A DNA stretch of 33,535 bases, taken from Variovorax sp. WDL1. Lineage in GTDB: Bacteria > Pseudomonadota > Gammaproteobacteria > Burkholderiales > Burkholderiaceae_C. The notes beneath the pieces are model-generated. The model was not told the DNA's origin. It worked only from the letters and a program-made list of their open reading frames with translations, and ran no database searches. Shown piece by piece: positions 15,339-24,228 of the stretch. Location of the stretch: NCBI RefSeq assembly GCF_001541225.1, contig NZ_LMTS01000300.1:27832-61366 (forward strand), given 5' to 3'. Position 1 is the first letter of the stretch; each line of letters opens with the position of its first letter. Both the position numbers and the translations under genes were made by a program.

Positions 15339-15418
15339 CCTGAAAAGGGGCCTGCGCAGCCGGGGTGCGCGGAGTTTAAGGGCCCTCGGTGCGCGGGGTG
15401 AATACGCCGAAAGCGCAG

Positions 15419-15435
15419 TTTTCAGGCGTTTTCAG
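15419..15435. promoter_or_regulatory. Direct repeat TTTTCAG, candidate site of the divergent regulator
   Basis: TTTTCAG occurs at 15419-15425 and 15429-15435, spaced exactly 10 bases. OmpR/PhoB-type winged helices bind tandem repeats with 10-11 base spacing. On the minus strand a -10-like TATTCA (15404-15399) lies 14 bases beyond the repeat, which would suit autoregulation. A third copy, minus strand, overlaps the leader next to the regulator's start (15340-15346). Confidence 0.5.
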
Positions 15436-15527
15436 ATTTCGCCAGCGTGCATCCGGGACGCCCAGGAGGTGCCCCGGTACCTTTGCGCCATCACCCGGCC
15501 ATCTTCTCGCTGATTCAGGAGAACCCC

Positions 15528-16349
15528 ATGAGCTACGTCAGGTCACAGGACGGAACCAGGATCTTCTACAAGGATTGGGGCACGGGTCGGCCCGTCGTTT
15601 TCTCCCATGGCTGGCCGCTCGACGCGGACGCCTGGGATGCGCAGATGCTGTTCCTGCTGCACAACGGCTACCGCGTGATCGCGCACGACCGCCGCGGGCA
15701 CGGGCGCTCGGACCAGCCGGCGACCGGCAACGACATGGACACCTTCGCGGACGACCTCGCGATCCTGATCGAAGCGCTCGACCTGAAGTCCGCCGCCTTG
15801 GTCGGCCACTCGACGGGAGGAGGCGAGGTCGCCCGCTACGTCGGCCTCCATGGCACCCGGCGGATCGGGCGGATCGTGCTGATCGGTGCGGTGCCTCCGC
15901 TCATGCTGAAGACGGCCACGAATCCGCAAGGGCTGCCGATGCACGTGTTCGACGGCCTCCGGGCCGGCGTCGCCGCAAACCGGCCCCAGTTCTTCCAGGA
16001 TCTCGCCGTGGCGTTTCATGGGTACGACCGGCCTGGCGCGAAGCGCTCGCAAGCGGTGATCGACTGCTTCTGCCTGCGCGGCATGCGGGGCGGCGTCCGC
16101 CCCGAGTACGACTGCATCGAGGCCTTCTCCGAGTCGGACTTCAGCGAGGACCTGAAGAAGTTCAACGTGCCGACGCTTTTCATCCACGGCGGCGACGATC
16201 AATTCGTGCCCTTCGTCGCCTCCGCCTCGGCGGCGTCGAAACGCGTCCGGAACTCGACGCTCAAGGTGTACGCGGGCGGCTCGCACGGTATTTGCTCGAC
16301 GCACGCAGACCGGGTCAATGCCGACCTGCTCGCCTTTCTGGAAGACTGA
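15528..16349 (+). CDS. Alpha/beta hydrolase (non-heme chloroperoxidase/esterase type), copy 1
   Basis: This encodes 273 residues with no signal peptide. It has the alpha/beta-hydrolase core: oxyanion region FSHGWPL (25-31), nucleophile elbow GHSTGG (Ser95), acid Asp in HGGDDQ (Asp223/224) and His253 in GSHGICSTH. HDRRGHGRS is typical of cofactor-free haloperoxidase/arylesterase proteins. The ATG at 15528 follows CAGGAG. It is the first gene of the plus-strand operon divergent from the large regulator. A gapless paralogue of the same length lies at 18078. The natural substrate (ester, lactone or perhydrolysis of an acid) cannot be told from sequence. Confidence 0.92.
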   Translation: MSYVRSQDGTRIFYKDWGTGRPVVFSHGWPLDADAWDAQMLFLLHNGYRVIAHDRRGHGRSDQPATGNDMDTFADDLAILIEALDLKSAALVGHSTGGGEVARYVGLHGTRRIGRIVLIGAVPPLMLKTATNPQGLPMHVFDGLRAGVAANRPQFFQDLAVAFHGYDRPGAKRSQAVIDCFCLRGMRGGVRPEYDCIEAFSESDFSEDLKKFNVPTLFIHGGDDQFVPFVASASAASKRVRNSTLKVYAGGSHGICSTHADRVNADLLAFLED

Positions 16350-16366
16350 AACCAAAGGAGAACACC

Positions 16367-16888
16367 ATGCTTGGACTGACACCCCTGGGCGCGATCCACA
16401 CCGCCATCAGCCTCGTGGCGCTGGCGTCGGGCGTCCTTGCGCTCGCGCGCCACCTGGAGATCTCGCCCGCCACGTTGCTCGGGCGCGCCTACGTCTGGAC
16501 CACGGTGCTGACCTGCCTCACCGGCTTCGGCATCTTCCAGCACGGCGGCTTCGGCAAGCCGCATGCGCTGGGCGTCGTCACGCTGCTGGTGCCGGGGCTG
16601 GCAGGGTTGGCGACAAGGGGGCGTGTCTTCGGCAGCGCCTCGCCCTACGTGGCGACGGTCGGCTACAGCGCCACCTTGTTCTTCCACATGATTCCGGGAC
16701 TGACCGAGACTTTCACCCGCCTGCCGGTCGGTGCACCCCTGTTCTCGGGCCCCGCGGATCCGGCCCTGCAGAAGGCCGTCGGGGCCTGCTTCGTCCTGTT
16801 CGTCGCCGGGGCCGCCCTGCAGGTTCGCCGCCTCCTCAAGCTGCGTTCGCAAAAATCGATGCCGGCCGTCGGGGGTGCACGGCCATGA
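16367..16888 (+). CDS. Five-helix integral membrane protein, unassigned
   Basis: This encodes 173 residues with about five hydrophobic segments (8-28, 38-57, 66-83, 92-110, 135-153) and a basic C-terminus (RRLLKLRSQK). His11, His59, His66 and His107 lie in or near membrane segments and could bind heme or metal, as in small cytochrome-like or DUF-type membrane proteins. I do not recognise the family. AAGGAG precedes the ATG at 16367. It starts 17 bases after the hydrolase stop, and its own TGA overlaps the ATG of the next gene (ATGA at 16885). It is therefore a firm operon member, coupled to the exported propeller protein. Confidence 0.85.
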   Translation: MLGLTPLGAIHTAISLVALASGVLALARHLEISPATLLGRAYVWTTVLTCLTGFGIFQHGGFGKPHALGVVTLLVPGLAGLATRGRVFGSASPYVATVGYSATLFFHMIPGLTETFTRLPVGAPLFSGPADPALQKAVGACFVLFVAGAALQVRRLLKLRSQKSMPAVGGARP

Positions 16889-17970
16889 ACGCGTTCAGGT
16901 GCATTCTTGCGTCAGCGTTCGTGCTGCTCGGCTTTGCCGGTGTGGCGCAGGCGGCCGGCCAGGGCCCGATCCGCATCAGCGTGGAGCCCTTCATCAGCCT
17001 TCCTGACAACGTACGCCATCCGGAAGGACTGACGTCCAACCCGGCAAACCAGGAGATCTACGTTGCGACCTTCGATGCGCGCATGCCCGAGGCGGCGCGC
17101 AACAACCAACTGCTGCGCTATTCGCGGGAGGGGCGGCTGCTGGCGCAGAAGAGCTTCGGTGCAACTCCCCTGACCGGCATCGAGTACGCCGACGGCAAGC
17201 TCTACATCCTGAACTTCGGTGCATCGAAGCTGCAGCGCATCGACGCCGAATTCACCGCCTCGACATTGGTCGAGGACCTGGTCGACTTCAAGCCGCTCAC
17301 GCCTCCTGCGCCGCCGCCGAGATCGATTGCGAACCCCGACGGGAGCAAGGACATCATCAGCTTCGGATCGAGCGGCTTCGCGGCACCCAACGGCATGGTC
17401 TTCGACAAGGCGCGCAACCTCTACATTTCCGACTCGTTCCAGGGCGCTATCTATCGCATCGAGCGGGCGACAAGTTGCGCACCGTGCATGCTGCAGGTGC
17501 TGTCGCGCGATCCGCTGCTGGCCACTGCGGGGGTCTTGCCCTTCGGCGCCAACGGGCTGGCCTTCAATGCCGACGAGAGCGCGCTTTTTCTCAACAACGC
17601 AGGGGACGGCCGGCTGCTGCGCATGGCGCCGTCTACTGGCGCGATCGAGATCGTCGCGGAGAGCGTGTTCGGCGCCGACGGCTTGCTGTTCTACAAGGGC
17701 CTCCTGTGGATCGCTTCGAACCAGGCGGACGTCGTGCTCGGACTGGACGAAAAGGGCCGCACCTTGGTCCGGGCCGGCGAGTTCGAAGGCATCGCCGACG
17801 ATGGCGCCCCGCGAGGCCTGCTGTTTCCGGCGACCACCGCCGTGCAGGGCGACTGGATGGTGGTCACGAACCTCGCCTTGCCGCTGACGGCGGCCGAGGG
17901 CGACGAGTGGGAGGAGCAGGTGACCCGGTGGAACCTGGTCCGCTTCAGAATACCCGGCGCCATCCGCTGA
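16885..17970 (+). CDS. Exported SMP-30/NHL-type beta-propeller protein
   Basis: This encodes 361 residues with a signal peptide (1-23, ending VAQA). The repeated blade pattern PEGLTSN, PNGMVFDKARNLYISDS, ANGLAFNADESALFLNNA and ADGLLFYKGLLWIASN is typical of SMP-30/gluconolactonase-like propellers. This points to a periplasmic lactonase or ligand-binding role. A Cys pair (SCAPCM, about 196-200) may form a disulfide. The gene is coupled to the membrane protein by a 4-base overlap. A gap of 107 bases follows before the second hydrolase. The neighbouring esterase-type hydrolases suggest that the operon handles an ester or lactone, but no substrate can be named. Confidence 0.85.
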   Translation: MNAFRCILASAFVLLGFAGVAQAAGQGPIRISVEPFISLPDNVRHPEGLTSNPANQEIYVATFDARMPEAARNNQLLRYSREGRLLAQKSFGATPLTGIEYADGKLYILNFGASKLQRIDAEFTASTLVEDLVDFKPLTPPAPPPRSIANPDGSKDIISFGSSGFAAPNGMVFDKARNLYISDSFQGAIYRIERATSCAPCMLQVLSRDPLLATAGVLPFGANGLAFNADESALFLNNAGDGRLLRMAPSTGAIEIVAESVFGADGLLFYKGLLWIASNQADVVLGLDEKGRTLVRAGEFEGIADDGAPRGLLFPATTAVQGDWMVVTNLALPLTAAEGDEWEEQVTRWNLVRFRIPGAIR

Positions 17971-18077
17971 CGAGCCGCAGCTGGCTGGCAAAACCGATTT
18001 CCCCGCCTCGGCCGCCGAATCCGCGCCGGCGTCCAAAGAGGCTTCCGCGCGGCGACACACCACTGGCAAGGAACACC

Positions 18078-18899
18078 ATGAGCACGATCACCACCAAGGA
18101 CGGCACAGAGATCTACTACAAGGACTGGGGCAAGGGCCAGCCGATTGTGTTCTCCCACGGCTGGCCTCTGTCGGCCGACGACTGGGACAACCAGATGCTG
18201 TTCTTCCTGGCGCAAGGCTACCGGGTCATTGCGCATGACCGCCGCGGGCACGGGCGGTCCACCCAGACCTGGACTGGCAACGAGATGGACACCTACGCCG
18301 ACGACCTGGCCGCGCTCACCGACGCGCTGGACCTGAAGGACGCGATTCACGTCGGGCACTCCACCGGCGGCGGCGAAGTCGCGCGCTATCTCGGGCGCCA
18401 CGGCACGAAGCGCGTCGCCAAGGCCGTGCTGATCGGTGCGGTACCGCCGCTGATGCTCAAGACAGCCGGCAACCCGGGCGGCCTGCCAATCGATGTGTTC
18501 GACGGCATCCGCGCCGGCGTTGCCGGAAACCGCGCGGAGTTCTACCGGGACATTACCCTGCCCTTCTACGGCTACAACCGGCCGGACGCCAAGATCTCCG
18601 AAGGCATACGCCAGCACTGGTGGCTGCAGGGCATGATGGGCGGCATCAAGGCCCACTACGACTGCATCAAGGCCTTCTCGGAAACCGACTTCACCGAAGA
18701 CCTGAAGAAAATCGATGTGCCCACCCTGGTGATGCACGGCGACGACGACCAGATCGTGCCCATCGGCGCCTCGGGCCTCATGTCGGCCGAGTTGGTGAAG
18801 AACGCGCAGCTCAAGGTCTATCCCGGCCTGCCGCACGGCATGTGCGCGACGCATCCCGACGTGATCAATGCCGACCTGCTCGCGTTCGTGAAGGGCTGA
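18078..18899 (+). CDS. Alpha/beta hydrolase (non-heme chloroperoxidase/esterase type), copy 2
   Basis: This encodes 273 residues that align without gaps to the hydrolase at 15528-16349, at roughly two thirds identity by eye. The triad is the same: GHSTGG (Ser95), HGDDDQ (Asp223/224) and His253 in LPHGMCATH. It differs in the cap region (QHWWLQGMMGGIKAHYD against DCFCLRGMRGGVRPEYD), which normally sets substrate choice. AAGGA precedes the ATG. The 107-base space upstream holds no clear promoter or terminator, so it may be cotranscribed with the genes before it. The SUMF1-fold gene follows after nine bases. Confidence 0.92.
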   Translation: MSTITTKDGTEIYYKDWGKGQPIVFSHGWPLSADDWDNQMLFFLAQGYRVIAHDRRGHGRSTQTWTGNEMDTYADDLAALTDALDLKDAIHVGHSTGGGEVARYLGRHGTKRVAKAVLIGAVPPLMLKTAGNPGGLPIDVFDGIRAGVAGNRAEFYRDITLPFYGYNRPDAKISEGIRQHWWLQGMMGGIKAHYDCIKAFSETDFTEDLKKIDVPTLVMHGDDDQIVPIGASGLMSAELVKNAQLKVYPGLPHGMCATHPDVINADLLAFVKG

Positions 18900-18908
18900 T
18901 CTGCACAC

Positions 18909-19922
<1,014 letters not shown>

Positions 19923-19994
19923 CAAGTCTGCGTCGACTTGACCGAGCGTGATCCGGCGCAGGGGGGCTCGGCAAGGGGAGCACTGATGCCGGCT

Positions 19995-20213
19995 TCAGTC
20001 CAACGTCACCACGCCGACATAGAGCTGCACCGCCAGCCAGCCGAGCAAAGCCGCGGCGCCGATCGCGAGAATGACGGAGACCGTGCGCCCACGTTGCTGC
20101 TGCTTGGATGGACGGCGATCGAGGCCGCCGCTTGCTGCATGTTCCATCCGGCATTCTTGAGCTGATATTGGGCGGTGTAAAGCGGGCCCCGAGTCATGGG
20201 CCTGGGACGACAT
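19995..20213 (-). CDS. Small single-span membrane protein (hypothetical)
   Basis: This encodes 72 residues ending in one clear membrane helix (VSVILAIGAAALLGWLAVQL) after a basic linker (RRPSKQQQRGR). An N-in, C-terminal tail-anchored layout is likely. The ATG at 20213 follows a GAGAGAGAA stretch. A shorter start at 20147 (MEHAASGG, 50 residues) would be equally compatible with the helix. No family is recognised. It is the only coding candidate in the 397 bases between the SUMF1-fold and cupin genes. It is convergent with the SUMF1-fold gene. Confidence 0.45.
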   Translation of the reverse strand: MSSQAHDSGPALHRPISAQECRMEHAASGGLDRRPSKQQQRGRTVSVILAIGAAALLGWLAVQLYVGVVTLD

Positions 20214-20319
20214 CTGGTTCTCTCTCTGCAGCGGCTATACGATCAAGCCCGCAGCCCCATGTTGGGCACCGTGCCTGCCTCGCATGCCATTTTTTTTGAA
20301 TCCTTCCGCGGAGACGACC

Positions 20320-20697
20320 ATGGCCCTACCACATGCCCAACCGCTCGACGTCATCGGCATCGGCCCCCTTGGCCCGGCCGTGCACGAAGCCGCCAGCACC
20401 AGCCTGCTGAAGACGCAGCGTCTGCAATTGCTGCACCTCATCCTGCCCGCGCGCCGGGACCAGCCGGAGCATCACGTCGACGACGAATGCACCATCCAAT
20501 GCATCGAGGGCGATGTGGAGCTGAGAATGCCGGGCGGCGTCCGCCGGCTTGCTCCCGGGCAGCTGGTGGTTCTTCCAGCGCGGCAGCGCCATTCCCTCAG
20601 TGCCCGCGTCGACTCGGCTGTGTTGGTGACGCTGCTGCTGCAGGGCGGGGATGCGGGCGATGGCGGCGGCGCCGGCAACCGCGTGCCCCCGGTCTGA
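20320..20697 (+). CDS. Small cupin-domain protein
   Basis: This 125-residue single-domain cupin has core motifs around QPEHHVDDECTIQCIEGDVE and LAPGQLVVLPARQRHSL. The first motif has two adjacent His and acidic residues that could bind a metal, and the second ends in His. Cupins of this size act as small-molecule binders, isomerases or dioxygenase-like proteins; no specific role can be read. I chose the ATG at 20320 because GGAGA precedes it. The in-frame ATG at 20284 has no ribosome site and lies before an unusual run of eight T (20290-20297). The gene stands alone. Confidence 0.82.
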   Translation: MALPHAQPLDVIGIGPLGPAVHEAASTSLLKTQRLQLLHLILPARRDQPEHHVDDECTIQCIEGDVELRMPGGVRRLAPGQLVVLPARQRHSLSARVDSAVLVTLLLQGGDAGDGGGAGNRVPPV

Positions 20698-20794
20698 CGG
20701 CGAGAGCGCAAACAGCTGCGTGCGCCGTGCCGCAGCCGTCCGCTGCTACTCAAAGTCGTAGACGCCGGCCCAGGCCGACTGCATTCTTCCGCGC

Positions 20795-21100
20795 ATGAAA
20801 AGAACAGGAGATTCGCATTCGTCCGCAGGCACGAGATCCATCACCCTGCCGTCTACGCCAGACGCCACGCCCAATCTCCCGCAAGAGCGATTGGCGGCCG
20901 CGGCGGTGCTGCTCCGGCTTCTCTCCCATCAACGCCTCCCGTTCCTCCTGACGACCGATGAGCAGATGGAGGCTGTCGCAATCCTCGTTCAGACGGGGCA
21001 TGTGCAGGCCACGATGCGACTCGTCCCTTGCCCGTGCGGCGGATTCCCGCGCCCTGCGGTCGTGGTCAGCAAGATCATCTGCAGGGAGCCGGCCGGCTGA
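20795..21100 (+). CDS. Hypothetical 101-residue protein
   Basis: A plausible reading frame opens after an in-frame TAG. It has two amphipathic helices (LPQERLAAAAVLLRLLSHQ and TDEQMEAVAILVQTG) and a short C-terminal part with PCPCGGFP. There is no signal peptide or membrane helix. There is no good ribosome site before the ATG, and a later start is possible. No family is recognised. It is the best candidate in the 492 bases between the cupin and the next exported protein, but it could be non-coding. Confidence 0.4.
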   Translation: MKRTGDSHSSAGTRSITLPSTPDATPNLPQERLAAAAVLLRLLSHQRLPFLLTTDEQMEAVAILVQTGHVQATMRLVPCPCGGFPRPAVVVSKIICREPAG

Positions 21101-21189
21101 GCATCGGTCATGCGGCCGGACCTCGCCGTGTCCGACAAGTCGAGCCCTCTTCGCGGGTTAGAAAAGGCTTTGTTTTCAAGGAGCTCCAG

Positions 21190-21585
21190 ATGCCTCATCA
21201 AGCGCTCTTCCTCCGTTCGGCGCTGTCCGCACTGGCCTGCGCAGCATGCTTCTTCAGCATCACCGCGCAGGCGCAAGGCACCGATTCGCAAGCACAACGC
21301 GACCGCGCCGCCTGCGACGGCGTGCAGCAGGACCGCGAAGCCTGCCGCCGCGAGGCCGGCGCCGCGAAGCAGGAAGCGCAGCGCGGCGGCCTTGCGCCCG
21401 CCGGCCAGGCCGAGCAGAACGCGCTGGCGCGCTGCCAGATGCTGCAGCCGGCGGCGGACCGCGCCGATTGCGAAGCGCGCGTCCGGGGCGCGGCCACCAG
21501 CAGCAGCGGCAGCGTGATGGGCGGCGGGGTGATCCGCGAGAGCGTCACGCCGGTCCCGGCCCCGCCGCCGTCGCCGGCTCGCTGA
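21190..21585 (+). CDS. Exported hypothetical protein
   Basis: This encodes 131 residues with a signal peptide (about 1-29, ending ITAQAQ). The mature part is charged and Ala-rich with repeated short Cys motifs (RAACDGVQQDREACRREAG, LARCQMLQPAADRADCEARV) of the kind found in many small Burkholderiales periplasmic proteins. It ends in a Ser/Gly-rich and Pro-rich tail (TPVPAPPPSP). Paired Cys may form disulfides. AAGGAG stands before the ATG. The function is unknown. It lies 44 bases before the DUF883-like gene on the same strand. Confidence 0.78.
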   Translation: MPHQALFLRSALSALACAACFFSITAQAQGTDSQAQRDRAACDGVQQDREACRREAGAAKQEAQRGGLAPAGQAEQNALARCQMLQPAADRADCEARVRGAATSSSGSVMGGGVIRESVTPVPAPPPSPAR

Positions 21586-21629
21586 AGTCGCGCTCCGGTC
21601 CCCGGCGAGCTTTTCAAGGAGGACTCACC

Positions 21630-21962
21630 ATGAAAATCGAAACCCTGCACACCCATCCTGCGCCGCAGCAGGCCGATCCCGAGACGGAGACCTTGCCCAT
21701 GCCCGTCGCGGGCAACGACATCGGTCCCGCCCCGGCGCTGCATGATGGCGCGATGCGCACCGAGGCACCATCGAAGCTGCACCGCACCTGGGACAAGGTG
21801 CACGCGTTGGTGGCGTCGCTGCCCGACCGTGCGCGGCAGGCCAAGGTGCAGGGCGCGAACTACGTGGCCGAGGAGCCGGTCAAGGCCGCGCTGCTGGCCG
21901 CGGCCGGCGGTGCTGCGCTGGCCATGGTCCTGCGGGCCGCGGCCCGCCGCGGCAGGCACTGA
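21630..21962 (+). CDS. Small membrane-anchored protein, DUF883/ElaB-like
   Basis: This encodes 110 residues. A polar N-terminal half (many Pro, Asp, Glu) is followed by an amphipathic helix (LHRTWDKVHALVASLPDRARQ) and a C-terminal hydrophobic segment YVAEEPVKAALLAAAGGAALAM ending in Arg residues. The pattern of an E-x-P turn before a Gly/Ala-rich helix and a basic end resembles ElaB/YqjD (DUF883) inner-membrane proteins, which associate with ribosomes and stress. The similarity is structural rather than certain. AAGGAGG is at the ideal distance from the ATG. Confidence 0.72.
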   Translation: MKIETLHTHPAPQQADPETETLPMPVAGNDIGPAPALHDGAMRTEAPSKLHRTWDKVHALVASLPDRARQAKVQGANYVAEEPVKAALLAAAGGAALAMVLRAAARRGRH

Positions 21963-22053
21963 CCTGCCCTCGCGGCGCCTCGGCATCTGAACCTACGCCG
22001 ACAAGCGCCGGGTGCAACTGGCCGCGCCGGTGCCGTGCCGGGACGATGCGCGC

Positions 22054-23085
22054 ATGCCCGACAGCAAGGCGATGCCCTTCCCCGACGCCGACGCGCAAAG
22101 CCGCCCCGCAGGAGAGAGTGCCCTCTGGCGCCGCGTCCGCCGCTGGGCCTTGCCGGTGCTGGGCCTCGTGGTGCTCGGGCTGTTGCTGTCCCACGCGCAC
22201 AAGGTCGACTGGGCCGGCGCCTGGCAGGCACTCGGGCGCTATTCACCCGGGCTGCTGCTGGCCGCGCTCGCGCTGTGCACGGCAAGCCATGCGCTGTACG
22301 GCTGCTATGACCTGATCGGCCGGCACCACACGCGGCACGGCCTGCCGCGCTGGCGCAGCTGGGCGATTGCCATCACCAGCTATGCCTTCAACCTCAATCT
22401 CGGCTCGCTGGTGGGCGGCGTGGCGATGCGCGCACGTCTCTATGCACGAGCCGGCATCGACGAGGCCACGGTGGCGCAGATCGTGGGCCTCAGCCTCGCG
22501 ACCAACTGGCTCGGCTACGGGCTGGTGGCGGGCTGCGTGTTCGCCTCCGGCGTGGTGAAGCCACCTGCGGAGTCCCCGCTGGGGGAGGGTGCCTTCCGGG
22601 CGCTGGGCGTGCTGATGCTGCTGTTGGCTGCGACCTATGTGCTGGCCTGCGCAAAGGCGCAGGGCAGGCAGTGGCAGGTGCGCGGGCGCCGCGTCCAACT
22701 GCCTTCGGCGCGGCTGGCCCTGGTGCAGCTCGGCCTCTCGGCCGCGAACTGGGCCTTGATGGCATCGGCCATGTACCTGCTGCTGGGCGGCAAGGTGCCG
22801 TATGCGGTCACGCTGGGGGTGATGCTGGCGGCTGCGATCGCCGGTGTGGTGACGCCGATCCCGGCCGGCCTCGGGGTGCTGGAGGCGGTGTACCTGGCGC
22901 TGCTCTCGGGCTCTGTGCGCCAGGGTGTGCTGATGGGCGCACTGCTGGCCTATCGCGCGCTGTACTACCTGGTGCCGCTGGGCGGCGGGCTGGTGCTCTA
23001 TCTGCTGCTGGAGCGGTACGCGTCCGCGCATCCGCCCGCGGAGGGCGGAGGCACCGATGCGCTCAGCCCACCACCACCTCGCTGA
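22054..23085 (+). CDS. UPF0104/YbhN-family multi-spanning membrane protein
   Basis: This 343-residue membrane protein has about eight hydrophobic segments. The family signature is visible in SYAFNLNLGSLVGGVAMRARLY, in GLSLATNWLGYG, and in GVVTPIPAGLGVLEAVYLALL near residue 270. Members include the flippase or lysylphosphatidylglycerol-synthase membrane domain (MprF-like) and YbhN. There is no C-terminal synthase domain, so a lipid transport or flipping role is more likely than lipid aminoacylation. I chose the ATG at 22054; a GTG at 22012 in frame is possible. The 3' end overlaps the convergent EthD gene by 23 bases. Nearby promoters were not identified. Confidence 0.85.
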   Translation: MPDSKAMPFPDADAQSRPAGESALWRRVRRWALPVLGLVVLGLLLSHAHKVDWAGAWQALGRYSPGLLLAALALCTASHALYGCYDLIGRHHTRHGLPRWRSWAIAITSYAFNLNLGSLVGGVAMRARLYARAGIDEATVAQIVGLSLATNWLGYGLVAGCVFASGVVKPPAESPLGEGAFRALGVLMLLLAATYVLACAKAQGRQWQVRGRRVQLPSARLALVQLGLSAANWALMASAMYLLLGGKVPYAVTLGVMLAAAIAGVVTPIPAGLGVLEAVYLALLSGSVRQGVLMGALLAYRALYYLVPLGGGLVLYLLLERYASAHPPAEGGGTDALSPPPPR

Positions 23086-23377
23086 TCTGCATCACCGGCT
23101 TCAAGTCCGTGTAGTTCGCAACGTCGGCCATGATCGCCTTCACGTGCGGACCGAAGGCCGCCTGGAAGCTCTCCACCGAGTCGCAGTAGATGTGGCACAT
23201 GCCGATGTAGGGGGCCGGCGCGCCGGGCGCGCCGCCTGCCAGGCCCTTGTCGATGGTGTAGGACTTGCAGGCGTCGCCCATCTTCTCCTTGAGCATGGGC
23301 ATGTGCTTGTCGCGGTAGTAGTCGTGGTCGAACCGGGCGCCTGCGGTGTTGGGGTACATCACGCTGACCTTGATCAT
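23063..23377 (-). CDS. EthD-family ferredoxin-like protein
   Basis: This encodes 104 residues. MIKVSVMYPNTAGARFDHDYY and RDKHMPMLKEKMGD are the hallmarks of the EthD family, small dimeric alpha/beta-barrel proteins tied to degradation or monooxygenase pathways. The C-terminal part (HIYCDSVESFQAAFGPH) completes the fold. The start at 23377 has TGGAGATAAGC before it; a longer upstream reading has no homology. It lies 88 bases after the hemerythrin-like gene on the same strand and overlaps the UPF0104 gene tail to tail. The exact reaction is unknown. Confidence 0.88.
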   Translation of the reverse strand: MIKVSVMYPNTAGARFDHDYYRDKHMPMLKEKMGDACKSYTIDKGLAGGAPGAPAPYIGMCHIYCDSVESFQAAFGPHVKAIMADVANYTDLKPVMQISEVVVG

Positions 23378-23465
23378 TTGCTTATCTCCATGTGGCAAGG
23401 CCCGTGAGCATAGGAGATGGCGCCGCGGCGAACAAGCGGCGGTGAACAAGCCGCGGCGTCGGGCC

Positions 23466-23969
23466 TCAGCTTCTTCGCGGTCCGATGACCTCGGAGATGG
23501 ACGACGCCACGGCGGCCCATTCCTCGCGCGTCAGCAACTGCGCGGTCTGGGTGTGGAGCAGGGTGTCCTCCTGGTCGAGGTGGTCGATCATCAGGCGGCG
23601 GTGCTCCTCCAGCAGGTTCTCGACGGCGGCGCCCGCCGCCGCGTTCCCTGTTCGGGCCTGCGCGACCTTGGCCTTCGCCAGCGAGAGCAGGGCATCGCAG
23701 CGCTCGCGCTGCCGCTCCAGCCGATCGAGAAGTTCGTCTGCCTCCTCGGACCTGCCGCGCAGGATCTGGACCAGGACCACGCCCTTGGGGCGATGGGTCG
23801 CTTCGTCGAAGGCCTGGAGGCGTTCGATCAAGCGCAAGACGGACGATGCTGCAGGCCCCGCTCGCTTCCAGTCACCGCACTTCAACTCGCGGTCGAGCAG
23901 GCTCAGCAACTCACGCATGCGTGCATGCTCGGCACGCAAGACGGTCCACGCGCATTCGGCCGCCAACAT
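23466..23969 (-). CDS. Hemerythrin-like (HHE) domain protein
   Basis: This 167-residue four-helix protein has candidate diiron ligands: His15 in LRAEHARM, His59 in EATHRPK, His123 in LEEHRRLM, and His130 and Glu134 in DHLDQEDTLLH (also His139). These fit the hemerythrin HHE pattern of HxxxE and spaced His. Such proteins bind oxygen, nitric oxide or iron, or take part in stress sensing. There is no signal peptide. The ATG at 23969 follows AAGGGGG. It is monocistronic or shared with the EthD gene downstream. Iron binding is inferred from the ligands only. Confidence 0.85.
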   Translation of the reverse strand: MLAAECAWTVLRAEHARMRELLSLLDRELKCGDWKRAGPAASSVLRLIERLQAFDEATHRPKGVVLVQILRGRSEEADELLDRLERQRERCDALLSLAKAKVAQARTGNAAAGAAVENLLEEHRRLMIDHLDQEDTLLHTQTAQLLTREEWAAVASSISEVIGPRRS

Positions 23970-24228
23970 GTTTGCCCCCTTTGAAACAGTTGCCTCTCGG
24001 GGAATTGCCCCTGGGAGGATTCCAGCCGTACCCACGAAGCCGTTCTACTGCGTTGCGGCCGGTGCCGCAAGGTGGACTTTTCCGCTTTACGCGAAAATCT
24101 CCGTGGACGGTTGGAACAGGGCGCCGAAGGCAATGCGCGTGCGCTGCCTCCGGGAGCAATTTCCGGCCGATACGCCCGCAGGACGCGCCGGCCCGGGGCG
24201 TCCTGCAAAGGCGAAACGGTGAACGCTT
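23970..24228. other. Non-coding space with one stem-loop
   Basis: No convincing gene is seen in these 259 bases; frames here lack ribosome sites and homology. A 7-bp inverted repeat AGGACGC/GCGTCCT (24180-24204) lies 24 bases after the deaminase stop on the minus strand. It could help end the ABC operon, although no T-run follows. The promoter of the hemerythrin-like gene must lie in this space too, but no clear -35/-10 pair stands out. Confidence 0.4.

Noticed and set aside
12453..15401. Plus-strand open frame of about 980 codons opposite the large regulator
   Set aside because: It is the antisense shadow of the winged-helix/NTPase/TPR gene, whose Walker and DNA-binding motifs are unmistakable on the minus strand.
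15528..16349. Heme chloroperoxidase
   Set aside because: The sequence is an alpha/beta hydrolase with Ser-Asp-His residues; no heme-binding features are present.
24180..24204. AGGACGC/GCGTCCT stem-loop as an intrinsic terminator of the ABC operon
   Set aside because: The position is right but there is no T-run, so it is kept only as a note within the non-coding entry.
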